Source: Progne subis subis
Lineage: Eukaryota; Chordata; Aves; Passeriformes; Hirundinidae
NCBI GenBank assembly: GCA_022316685.1
Contig: JAKJHU010001342.1
Location: 16,143-80,142 of the forward strand
Direction of reading: 5' to 3'
Length of the DNA stretch: 64,000 nucleotides
The position numbers were made by a program, and so were the translations under genes. The notes beneath the pieces are model-generated. The model saw nothing but the letters and a program-made list of their open reading frames with translations, was not told where the DNA came from and made no database searches. The stretch's first letter is position 1; each line of letters begins with the position of its first letter. Shown one piece after another: positions 36,340 to 45,826 of this stretch.

Positions 36340-38546
36340 CGCGAGTCCAGGGATGCCCGGAGTGAGGCAGGAGCTGGGGGTCCCCACGAAGTGGGAGTTT
36401 GGGGATACCGGGGTCCCCGAGGGACAGGGGACGGCAAGACCTCGGGGTGCCGGGAGACCGCCGGGACAGGAACCCAGAGAAACTGGGGGTGGCCCTCAGG
36501 CCGAGGCCGGGGTGCAGGACAGGCGGTGGCACGTGGGGTGACCCCGGACAGGGGTCCCACCTGGCAAGCGGGGGTGTCCTTGCGTCCCTTCTTCGGGATT
36601 AGGCGGCGCGACGCCACGGGCGCTGGGCACTAAGAGGCTTTGTCAGCCCCGGGGGTCGGTGCCGCCTTGTCCCGGGAATGCCGTGACACGGAGACCCCCG
36701 CGGTGCCGAGCCCCCCGAGTCCCCGCGGGCGGGAGCGCCCAGCCCGTGCCCGCCGGGCAGCGGCGGTGCCAGCCGGGGCCGGGAGCGACGGCCGCGGCAG
36801 CTGCGCCGGAGCCGGCGGCGACCTCCCCGCTCCCAAGGCCGCTGGGATTCTGGAAAATGCCTGGAAATGGTGAACCGCCTGCCCTTATATGGCTCCGGCG
36901 AGCTGGCGCGCCGCGGCCCCTCTCCCGGCGTGCTGTGCCGTGCCGTGCCGTGCCGTGCCATGCCGGGATCCTGGGAAAACGCCGTGGGCTGTGCCTCGCG
37001 CCCAAACTCCCGCGCTGGAATGTGCAACTGGGCCGGCGATCCCACGGCGGGGTTAGAAAATCCCCACCTCACTCCCGCCGACCCCGGCGGCTCGGCACAA
37101 CAAACCCGGCCCCTGCCTCAGTTTCCCCCACCGGGGTGTCCTGGGGAGCCACCAGAGCCCCCTGTTCGGCGCTCCAGGGGGATGGCCCGTCCTCTCTGAC
37201 GGGGCTGGGGAGGGTCGGGGGCATGAAGGTCAGAGCTAATCCCACCCGGAGCTGGCGGCAGCGGGAGGGCTCTGGGCGGCCGCCCGCCCGCCGAGGTGAT
37301 ACTGGGGGAGGGGGGGGTAAGAGGATCAACACCCCCGATCCCCGGGGCGGGATGACGGTGGCCGATGGGCCAAGGCGAGTGGCCGCCGTCCCGGTGACGT
37401 GGGACCGGCGCCCGTAATCTCGGTGCTCTGAGCGGATTAGGAGGGCCGAGGGTGGCCTTCGGGGACGAGCTGCGGTAGCCACAAATCCCCGGGTGTTAGG
37501 TGGGGGAGACCCTCTCTGGTCCCCCGGTGCTACCTGGGGGTCTCCCCTTGCCACCCGGGCAGGGTGGAATAGGGGTCGGACGCTGCCGGGAGGGATGTTC
37601 GGGGTCTTCTGTATCTGCTATCACCGGCTGGGTGCCCCCGCCGCCGCCCCGGGGTCGAGGTGACCCTGGGACCGGGCACCCCACGCCTGTAGGGGTGAGG
37701 AATTTGGAGGCTGGGGGAGCTGCTCCCCAAATCACCCAGATCCGGGTGCCCAGGAGGTGCCCCACGGCGGGGTCGGATGTGCCAGCACCCGGGGTCCCGG
37801 CCGGTGGCACCGCTGGGGACACGGGCCCGACCGAACCCCACTTAGGAGGCACCGCGGTGGCGTCTTGGGGGGCTCCTGGCGTGCTCGGGGGAGTCCCGGG
37901 GAGGGCGGTGGCTGCACGGTGGGTGCGGGGAAGCGCCGGCGGGAACCGGCCTGACCGGTTGGGTGCCGGCACCGGGGGTGCCGGGGGGCTCGGGCGGCCA
38001 CGCCGGCGGCGCAGCACGTGGCCCGGCTCAAGGTCACTGTCCCCAGGGCCACTCGCCGCCGTGAGCGGGCTCAGTGGCCTCGACACTCCCACGCGCTGTG
38101 CCGCCGCCCGCTGTTGTCTGGGTGTCCCCAACCGCGTCTGCGGCACCGAGCGGTTTTCGGGGACACGGGAGGATCCCGGCGGCACCGGTGCTCCGGAAGG
38201 GCGAGCCGGCGCTGAGCTCACCTGGAAAGTGTCCCGTGGGCGCGGCAGTGACGCACGGCCCCGGTGGGTGGGGGCAGAGGCGCTCGTCCCACCTGGTCCC
38301 AGCACCCCGTCCCCGGGTCTGGGATGAGGAGGAGGGGATGAATTCCCAAATCTCAGCGTCGACGGGCCGTGCAGAGACTCTGTTGTGCCGTACCCAGGGA
38401 TTTTTGGGGTTGGGGGATGCTAGCATCTCTTGGCATAGAGGCTTTGGCCGCCGGGACTCCTCATCAGGGTGACCCCCCCTTGGTGCCACACACCACCCGT
38501 ATTTGGGGGCTCTCCGCACCCCCTAAGCCGCCGTTCTCCCCCCCAG
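36340..38546 (+). other. PLEKHG3: Probable first intron of PLEKHG3
   Basis: About 2.2 kb of G/C-rich sequence with a short GTGCC repeat at 36938-36962. Several long open frames cross it on both strands but none shows recognisable homology, so I read it as intron. Confidence 0.5.
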
Positions 38547-38584
38547 AGCCGCCCCGTGCCCGGCTGGTGCCAGGGGATGCCGGG

Positions 38585-41500
38585 ATGCCGGTTCCCGCCT
38601 GCCCACAGCGCCCTGCCCTGAGCCTGGAGCCCGGCCGTGCCATGGAGGATCCGCCCGGCTGTGCCAGGACCGAGGCGTGGGCCGAGGGGCTCCATAACGC
38701 CAACAACAACGCGTCCCCGGGGGGGTGGCCGGGTGCCCGTGGCGGGCACCCCCTGGCAGCTTTCGGGGGTCCCGGGGCCAAGCCCAGCTACCTGGACCGC
38801 GTGGTGCAGGAGATCGTGGAGTCGGAGCGCACCTACTCCCGGGACCTGCGCAGCATCGTGGAGGTGGGTGCTGGGGAACACGTGGGGGCACGGCCCTCGG
38901 AGCACAGTTTGGGGCCTGGGGGTGCAATGGTGCCGCCGTGGGTGCCCGGCAGGGTTACCTGGGCAAGATCATCGACGCGGAGGAGCCGGTGCTGCGACCA
39001 GAGCAGGTCAGCGCGCTCTTCGGGAACATCGAGGACATCTACGAGCTCAGCAGGTAGGGGAGCAGGCGCCACTGGGAGGTGGCAGGGGAGTGATCCTGTC
39101 CCGCAGGTGTGTGGGGAGCTTGTGGTCACCCCGTCCTCTCCGTGCCCCCCAGCACCCTCCTGCAGAACCTGGAGAGCTGCGCCAATGACCCCGTGGCTGT
39201 GGCTGTGTGCTTCGTCACCCGGGTAAGGGCCGGGGGCACGGTGGGGACGCCGGGGGGACACGTGGTCGTACCAGGCTCTCACTGCGCTCCCCTTTCCCGC
39301 AGAGCCAGGAATTTGCCATCTACACCCAGTACTGCAACAACTACCCCAGGTGGGCAGGGGGCACAGCTGGGTGAGCAGGGGGCACACGGGCGGGCAGGGA
39401 TCTGAGCCCCCTCCCTGCCTGCAGCTCGGTGGCGGCACTGACTGAGTGCATGAGGAGCAAGGTCCAGGCACGGTTCCTGCGGGAATGCCAGGAGCGGCTG
39501 CGCCACGCGCTGCCCCTCGGAGCCTACCTGCTCAAGCCTGTCCAGAGGATCCTCAAGTACCACCTGCTTCTCCAGGTGAGCTCCTGGTGCCCGGCATGGC
39601 ACGGTGCAGGCATGGCCTGGGCGCCTGGCACAGCCTGGAGTGACACGGGGAGCGGACCAGGCACCTGGCACGGCGCATTCCCGTGTCCTGATTCCACGTG
39701 CTGTGCCCAGGAGATCGCCAGACACTTCGAGCACAAGGCGGGGGATGACTACGAGCTGGTGCTGGAGGCCATCGACACCATGACCTGCGTGGCCTGGTAC
39801 ATCAATGACATGAAGCGCAAGCACGAGCACGCCATCCGCCAGCAGGTGGGCACCGGGGGGACGCCAGGGATGCACCGCAGGGGCAGTGGGTGGCACCAGG
39901 TGACACGAGATGGGCACCGTGGCGGGGCTGCTGACGCCCCTGTCTCCGTGTCCGGGCAGGAGATCCAGTCGCTGCTGCTGGGCTGGAAGGGGCCGGACCT
40001 GACGAGCTACGGGGAGCTGGTGCTGGAGGGCACATTTCGGGCGCAGCGGGTGCGCCACGACCGTGCCCTCTTCCTCTTCGACAAGGCCCTGCTCATCACC
40101 AAGCGCCGCGGCGACCACTATGTCTACAAGAGCCACATCCCGGTGCGGGATAAGGATGGGAGGCTCTGAGGGTGACAGGGGTGGGGAGCCCACTGGGCGC
40201 CAGGGACACCCGTGGATGCTCGGGATGGAGGAATAGGATGGGTGCCAGGAGCCCCAGCAGTGCTGGGGTTGAGGGAACTGGGGAATGCTGGGTATGGGGG
40301 AGCCCAGTGGGTGGCAGGGATCCTGGTGGGTGCTGGGGTGGGAAGTTCCAGGGATGCTGACGCCTCTCCCGGCAGTGCTCCTCGCTGATGCTGATCGAGA
40401 GCACGCGGGACTCACTGTGCTTCAGCCTGGCACACTACAAGCATGGCAAGCAGCAGCACAGCCTGCAGGTAGGAGGGCATGGGGCGGGGGGCAGCCTGGG
40501 GACCCTCCGGGACCCCCTGCCCGACTCCACCGCCCTCCCTGTGCCCCCCAGGCCAAGAGCGTGGAGGAAAAGCGCTTGTGGACTCACCACATCAAGCGGC
40601 TCATCCTGGAGAACCACCATGCCACCATCCCCCAAAAGGTGAGGGTGGTGGGGAGGGCACCTCACTGGCAGCAGGGACCCCATGGCACAGCAAGGGGGGA
40701 CAGCTGTACCCCACCTTTGCCCCATTTCTCTCCATCCTCCCTCCACCCAGGCTAAGGAAGCCATCCTGGAGATGGACCTGTTCTGTAAGTGCCACCGGTG
40801 CCCTGCCATCCCCTCTCTGCCTCACTCTGTCCCCCCCATTTTCCCTGGTGTCACTCCCTGTCCCCACAGACCCCCCGCGCCTGCCCCGCTGCAGCCCCGA
40901 GCGCCTGAAGAAGAGCTGGTCCTGCCAGCCCCTGGCTGACGCTGCCACCGAGCCACTCCAGGGACGCCGGCAGTCTGGTGAGGGCCACGTGTCACCAGCG
41001 TTCCTGCTGTCCCGTGTGTTCCCATGTGCTACCCCACCGTCCACGCTGTGGCTGGGTGACACCAATGCCCATAGGGAGGGTGGCACTGGGTGCTGACGGT
41101 GCACCTGTCCCTGTTCCCACAGAGCCCTTCCAGCACCAGGGGCACACGGAGGCGCTGCTGGAGCGGCTGCAGGGACACGGCGGGCGCAGGCAGTTGGGTG
41201 TGGACAGCAGACAGGATCAGGGGGCTCGGGGTGCTGATGAGTTGGGGGGCACGGGGGTGACGCCGCTGCCACCTCCCCTCCCCTCAGAGCCCGCCAAGCA
41301 CGACCTGTGGCACCTGGGCGAGCAAGGTGAGCCGGCAGGACTGCGGCACCGGTGTGGCAGGCGGAGGGGTGGCTGGGGGCCGTGGGGGGAATTTTGGGTG
41401 CTCCCTCCACTAATCTCTGCTTTTCTCTCTCCCGGCTGGCAGGGCTGAAGGTAAGGCCGGGTGTGGTGGGTTGGGGTGCCCGGTGCCTCCGGCCCTGGCA

Positions 41501-43534
41501 CGGGGCACTGAGCCCCGGTGCTCACCCCCACACAGAACACCGGCAGCGATGGGGCGCTCCTGGAAGTGGGGGAGCCACCCCAGCACCCCAGAGCCTGGGC
41601 AGCGGCTGAGGGCATGGTGGCAGAGGGACAGGAGGAGGAGGAGGAAGAGGAGGCATTGGGCAAGGACTGCCAGGAGGAGCTGCCGGGGTCTGGGGATCTG
41701 CTGGAGTCCCAGGAGGAGGTACCTACACCAGCCCTTCAAACCCCAGGGAGGGCATGCAGAGCACCCCAGATCGCTTCTGGGGCACTCCCGCATCGCTCCT
41801 GGGGTACCCCGCATCACTGCTGGGACATCCCACGCCACTCCAGGGCGCCCCATGTTGCTCCCAGCACCCCCTCCCAGCCTCCCAGGGCTTGACTGGGATT
41901 TATCCTGTTCAGAGCACCTGGGTGACCCCCCCCCCCAACTCATGATTTCCTGTGTTTGTCTCGCCCAGGCCGGGGGACACCCATGGGTGCCAGAGAGCCC
42001 CAAGCGGCCGAGCAGCTGTGGGCCGGGGAGCTGTGAGAAGGTCGGTGCAACCCCCCGGCCCTCGCCCGGGGCTGCCCAGGGACCCAGCACCCACTCCTCT
42101 AACAGCAGTGCTGGGGAGCACCCCAAGGTCCCCAAATCCCCGTCCCTGCTGGGGACCCTGGCGCTGCCCAGTGGGGACAGGGAACCGGAACGCGCTGCGG
42201 AGGATTTGCAGGTGCTGAGCAGCGAGGAGGAGGAGGAGGAAGAAGAGGAAGGGGAAGGAGCTGCCAGCATCCTGCCGCCCTCAGTCCTGGACCAGGCCAG
42301 CGTCATCGCGGAGCGGTTCGGCGGCGGCGGCAGCTTGTCCCGAAGGAGCAGCCTGGCGCTGGAAGGACCGCTGGGACGCACCCCCAGCCACGGTGGCAGC
42401 ACCCTCAGCCTGGATGGGGGCCCCCCGCTCGAATCCGGGGAGCCCGGGGGGTCCCGCAGTGCCATTCCCTCACCCGAGCCCTTCACCAGAGCCCGCCGGG
42501 AATCGCTGCTCTCCAACCGGGACCGCCTGCTCCTCGACAAGATCAAGAGCTACTACGGCCACGCCGAGCACAGTGATGCCGGTTTCGGGGTGCGCCGCCG
42601 CGAGAGCCTCTCCTTCATCCCGAAGGGGCTGGTGCGGAGCTCCGTGTGCCGCCTCAATGGGCTCCCACGGCCTCCCGAGAGCCCTGAGCCCCCCACGCAG
42701 CCCGAGGCACCGGAGCCGTGCCAGGAGAACGGAGTGCAGCCCCCCGAGCCGCTGCTCATCGTGGAGGAGGATGATGCGGGCACCGCGGCGTCGCCCCCGG
42801 GGCCACCCCCGCAGCTGCTGCTGACGCCCCCTCACCTGGGCACCAAGGTGTACCAGCTGGCACGGCAGTACAGCCTCCGCATCAAGAGCCGCCGCGCCGG
42901 CACCCGCCGCCCCCCGCTGCCACTGCGGGAGGACGGGGGCCCCCCTCCCAGCACCTCATCGCTGGCTGCGCCGCGGGACGAGGCTCCGGTGGCGTCCCCG
43001 TCCCCGCGTGCCCCCCGCAGCCCCCCGAGCCCCGTGGGCGCCGAGCCCTTTGCCTGGCCCGACGTGCGGGAGCTCCGTGCCCGTTTTGGCGCCCCGCGGC
43101 CGCCGCCGGTGAGCCGCAGCCGCTCGGCGCCCGAGGGTCCCGGCCGCGGCGGGCGCCCGGCCGGGAAGGAGCGAGGCGGTGGCCGGAGCCGCAGCGCCGA
43201 GGCCAACGGGGGCTCCGACACCCCGAGCCCGGCGCCGGCCAGGTACAGCAGTGACGGGGCGCTGTGGGTGGCGGCCGAAGCCCCTCTTGGTCCCGGGCAG
43301 CGGGTGCTGGTGCTGGAGCGGCTGCCGGAGCCCCCGGCCTACGTGCAGATCCGCTCGCCCACCACGCGGGAGAAGATCTGCCTGAAGGCGGTGGTGGAGC
43401 GCTGCAAAGCCTACCAGGCGTCCGAGGAGTACCGGCGGCGCTGCCCCGAGCCCCCTGGCAGTCCCGAGCCCCTGCGCCACGGCCTCGTCAGGGACCTGCG
43501 GCAGAAGTTTCAGACCCTCGATGCTGCCAGCTAG
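38585..43534 (+). CDS. PLEKHG3: PLEKHG3, DH-PH Rho guanine-nucleotide exchange factor
   Basis: Exchange factor that loads GTP onto Rho-family GTPases (Rac1/Cdc42 for the human protein) and associates with actin at the cell front. Exons: 38585-38863, 38953-39053, 39153-39222, 39303-39349, 39425-39575, 39711-39845, 39960-40142, 40376-40468, 40552-40638, 40751-40784, 40870-40977, 41123-41197, 41288-41326, 41443-41450, 41536-41718, 41969-43534. Phases agree throughout, giving about 1,052 residues against about 1,219 in human. The start (MPVPACPQ) matches human MPVSTS; its exon has an acceptor at 38546. DH spans about residues 70-255, PH about 275-385; the last exon alone encodes half the protein, low-complexity and acidic. 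PLEKHG1/2 are relatives, but the SPTB-CHURC1 neighbourhood and sequence favour PLEKHG3. Confidence 0.93.
38787..39845 (+). other. PLEKHG3: PLEKHG3 DH (Dbl-homology) domain exons
   Basis: The catalytic exchange domain runs from [20 protein letters not shown] (CR1 helix with its conserved Glu) through [14 protein letters not shown] and [18 protein letters not shown] to [16 protein letters not shown] (CR3 helix) and [14 protein letters not shown]. All three conserved regions are intact, so an active exchange factor is expected. Confidence 0.93.
39960..40638 (+). other. PLEKHG3: PLEKHG3 PH domain exons
   Basis: Three exons encode the PH domain after the [51 protein letters not shown] and, at its C-terminal helix, [19 protein letters not shown]. 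The final tryptophan typical of PH domains is present (RLWTHH). It is followed by the NHHATIPQK motif shared by PLEKHG1/2/3. Confidence 0.92.
41123..41450 (+). other. PLEKHG3: PLEKHG3 extra exon 12, exon 13 and 8-base microexon 14
   Basis: Exon 11 ends LQGRRQS. Exon 13 (41288-41326) continues [13 protein letters not shown], close to human EPTKHLLRQLNEK. Exon 12 (41123-41197, 75 bp, phase 1-1) also starts EP and ends [10 protein letters not shown], echoing the end of exon 11; its donor GTGTGG is weak. Exon 14 is only GGCTGAAG (41443-41450), giving G-L-K, then [10 protein letters not shown] like human GMKHAGSAGTLLD. Skipping exon 12 keeps the frame. Confidence 0.7.
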
Positions 43535-43589
43535 GGGCAGGGACAGGGTAGAAGGCGTGGACCCCCACGGGAAGGAACACCCCATGGAC

Positions 43590-43880
43590 CTCCAGCCTTC
43601 CTGGCACTGAATGGACCCTCAGTTTACCGGGAAGAAAGGCACCCCAGGCTCCTTGGAAGAAGGAGCCCTTTGGGAACTTCCAATCTGCCCAGGAGAAGGG
43701 GCATCCCCGTGGACCCCCAGTCCTTCTGGAAGAGGGAGCACCCTATGGACACCCGGCTTGTCCAGAGGGGGAACCTCATGGAGCCCCGACCTACCTTGAA
43801 GAAGGAGCACCCGCTGGACTGCCCCAACCCACCTGGCAGAAGGAGCACCCTGGGGAGTCCTAACCTGCTCTAGACAAGGG
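43590..43880 (+). repeat. PLEKHG3: Minisatellite in PLEKHG3 3' UTR
   Basis: About seven units of 36-42 bp built on GAAGGAGCACCC and CCTGGACCCCC-like words (for example AAGAAGGAGCACCCGCTGG and AGAAGGAGCACCCTGGGG). It starts about 60 bases after the stop. No consensus AATAAA was seen downstream on this strand, so the PLEKHG3 3' end is undefined. Confidence 0.75.
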
Positions 43881-44003
43881 ACGCCCCACCCCGTTCTTTC
43901 TGCCCACAGGACCAGGGGCACCTCAAGAACCTCCCACTACAAACACCAGAGGCCACCCATGCCCCGCAGGTGCCCAGCACTGCACCCTGCTTGCTTTTAC
44001 ATC

Positions 44004-44009
44004 TTTATT
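44004..44009 (-). terminator. SPTB: Distal SPTB polyadenylation signal (PH isoform)
   Basis: TTTATT on the plus strand is AATAAA on the minus strand, about 700 bases after the long-isoform stop at 44704. Confidence 0.65.
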
Positions 44010-44703
44010 AGAAAAAAAAACCCCAAACTGAACCGAAAGTTCCTCTGTGGTCGCCCACCCCGCCTTCAGGGTGTCTCGGCCCGGCTGTGGGGTGCAGCGG
44101 GCCCCCCCACCCCGGCTGAGGGGGGTGCACGGGATTGGGGGTGCCAGAGAGGGGCCCCCATGGGCTGACGCTCTTTGGTTGGTGCCCGCAGGGGCCAGGG
44201 GGGTCCCCCCTCTGCACCCACACGTTGTGGGGGGGTGTTTTATGGCTTTGGGGGGCACCCACGCGCCCCTCGTGCGGGTGCTGTGGGGGGGAGGTCCATG
44301 CACACCTGTGGGGTGCACACCTGTGCCGTGCGTGCGGAGGGGGGGCCGGGGGTGCACCTGCATGCGGGGACACACGTGTGCAGACGTGTGCGTGCAGGGA
44401 CACGGACGGGCACGGGGGGCACGCGCCTTGGGGGGGGGGCACCTGCGGCCGCCTCCGCGCAGGGCTGTGCCTGAAGCGTGTAAATGTATGTATATATATA
44501 AATACAAATATATATATATACACCCTGCACACGGACACGTGTGCTCATGGGGGCGAGGGGGCTCCTGCCCACGCGTGACCCCCGCATCCCCCTCTAGACC
44601 TGGTGGCACCTGTACAGGCACCGCACACGCGTGTCCTTAACGCACGCGTGGCCCCGCTGGCGTGACCTGGGGTGTCATCCCCCCCACCCGCCATCCGGGG
44701 GGG
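44010..44703 (-). other. SPTB: SPTB long-isoform 3' UTR
   Basis: G-rich on the plus strand (C-rich in the RNA), with runs of seven to nine G at 44109-44450, a GTGCACACCTGTG inverted/direct repeat near 44300-44325, and an isolated TA-repeat island at about 44483-44520. The distal AATAAA lies at its end. Confidence 0.6.
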
Positions 44704-45826
44704 TTATTTCTTTTTTGGGAAGAAGCTGAAGCGTTTCTCCTTGTCCTTGCGGGGCAGGGAGGCTTCGGGGGGGGCCGGCGGTATGGGCAGGGGGAGGCTC
44801 TGCACCTTCCCGCGGCTGCCCCGGCATTCCGTGATGGCTGCGCTCAGCCCCTGCAGCCAGGCCTGCAGCTCCTCCTGCGAGCACAGCGGGGTGGTCGGGG
44901 GGGCTTCCCTGGCCCCTCAGCAGCGTCCCAGCCAACCCCAGGGCCCCCTGGGTGATGCCAGTTGCTCCAAGTCTTCCGCAGGCACCCCTGCCCCTTGGGC
45001 ACTGCCAGCCCCTCACTGTGTCCTCATGGCACCCCTGGCCATCCCCTTCCCCTCTGAGCATTGCTGACCACGCTTCCCGGCTATCTGTGCGTACCCGTCA
45101 CTGCTGGCCACCACCACGTCCCCTGGACAACTACAGGCACCCCACATGACCCTGGTGTCCCCCTGGAAACACCCAGCCACCACCCTGTATCCCCTTGGGC
45201 ACTGCTGACCACCACCACCACATCCCTCAGCCACCCGGGCTCCACCAGCCACCTCGTGTCCCCTCCCAGGCCACCCCTCACCTCATCCTTGCCATGGAAC
45301 AGCCACTCACTGCCATTGCTGAGCCTAGGGACAGAGCACAGACACCAACCAGTGCCACGCGTGCCCCCCGTGCCACCCCGCACGGCGCCGCGCCCTCACC
45401 TGAGCTTGAAGACGTGTTTCTTCTTCTTGTAGCCCGTGGGCACCTCGCAGCGGGCGTCCCACAGCCCCAGGGGCTCCTCGCCCTGGCACGGCAGCCCCAG
45501 CGCGCGGCTCTTGGCGTCCTTGAAGAAGGCGAGCTGGCCGCCCCGCAGGACGCAGTACCGCGTGCTCCACGACCTGCGCCAGCGCCATGTCACCCCGGGG
45601 ACACCGCCCCGCCGGGGACAGACAGACACCGCGCTCGCCGCCGCCGCTGTGCCTACCGGTTGGACGCGCGCTTGGTGGCCGCCTCCAGGTCGTGCTTGCG
45701 GCCGAGGTAGCCCTCCAGCTGGATGCTGCTGACGCGGGCGGGCAGCGTGGCCGGCTCCTCCGGCTCCTCCCGCGGCGGCCGTGGGGTCGGCGGCGCCGGC
45801 TCCTCGTCACCTGTCCTCGGTGCCAG
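44704..45826 (-). other. SPTB: SPTB Sigma2 exons 32-35, PH domain
   Basis: Exons: 45826-45657, 45573-45400, 45324-45282, 44874-44704. The PH domain reads [59 protein letters not shown] and [14 protein letters not shown]. It should bind phosphoinositides at the membrane, as in other beta-spectrins. Exon 32 starts in phase 0, which matches only the internally spliced form of exon 31. Confidence 0.93.

Noticed and set aside
37496..38327. Paired frames of about 270 codons on both strands
   Set aside because: GC-rich intron or intergenic DNA before the first PLEKHG3 coding exon; no homology.
38369..38863. Earlier PLEKHG3 start upstream of 38585
   Set aside because: The upstream frame crosses the acceptor at 38546, and the Met at 38585 matches the human N-terminus.
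41410..42546. 378-codon frame on the minus strand
   Set aside because: Antisense of the PLEKHG3 last exons.
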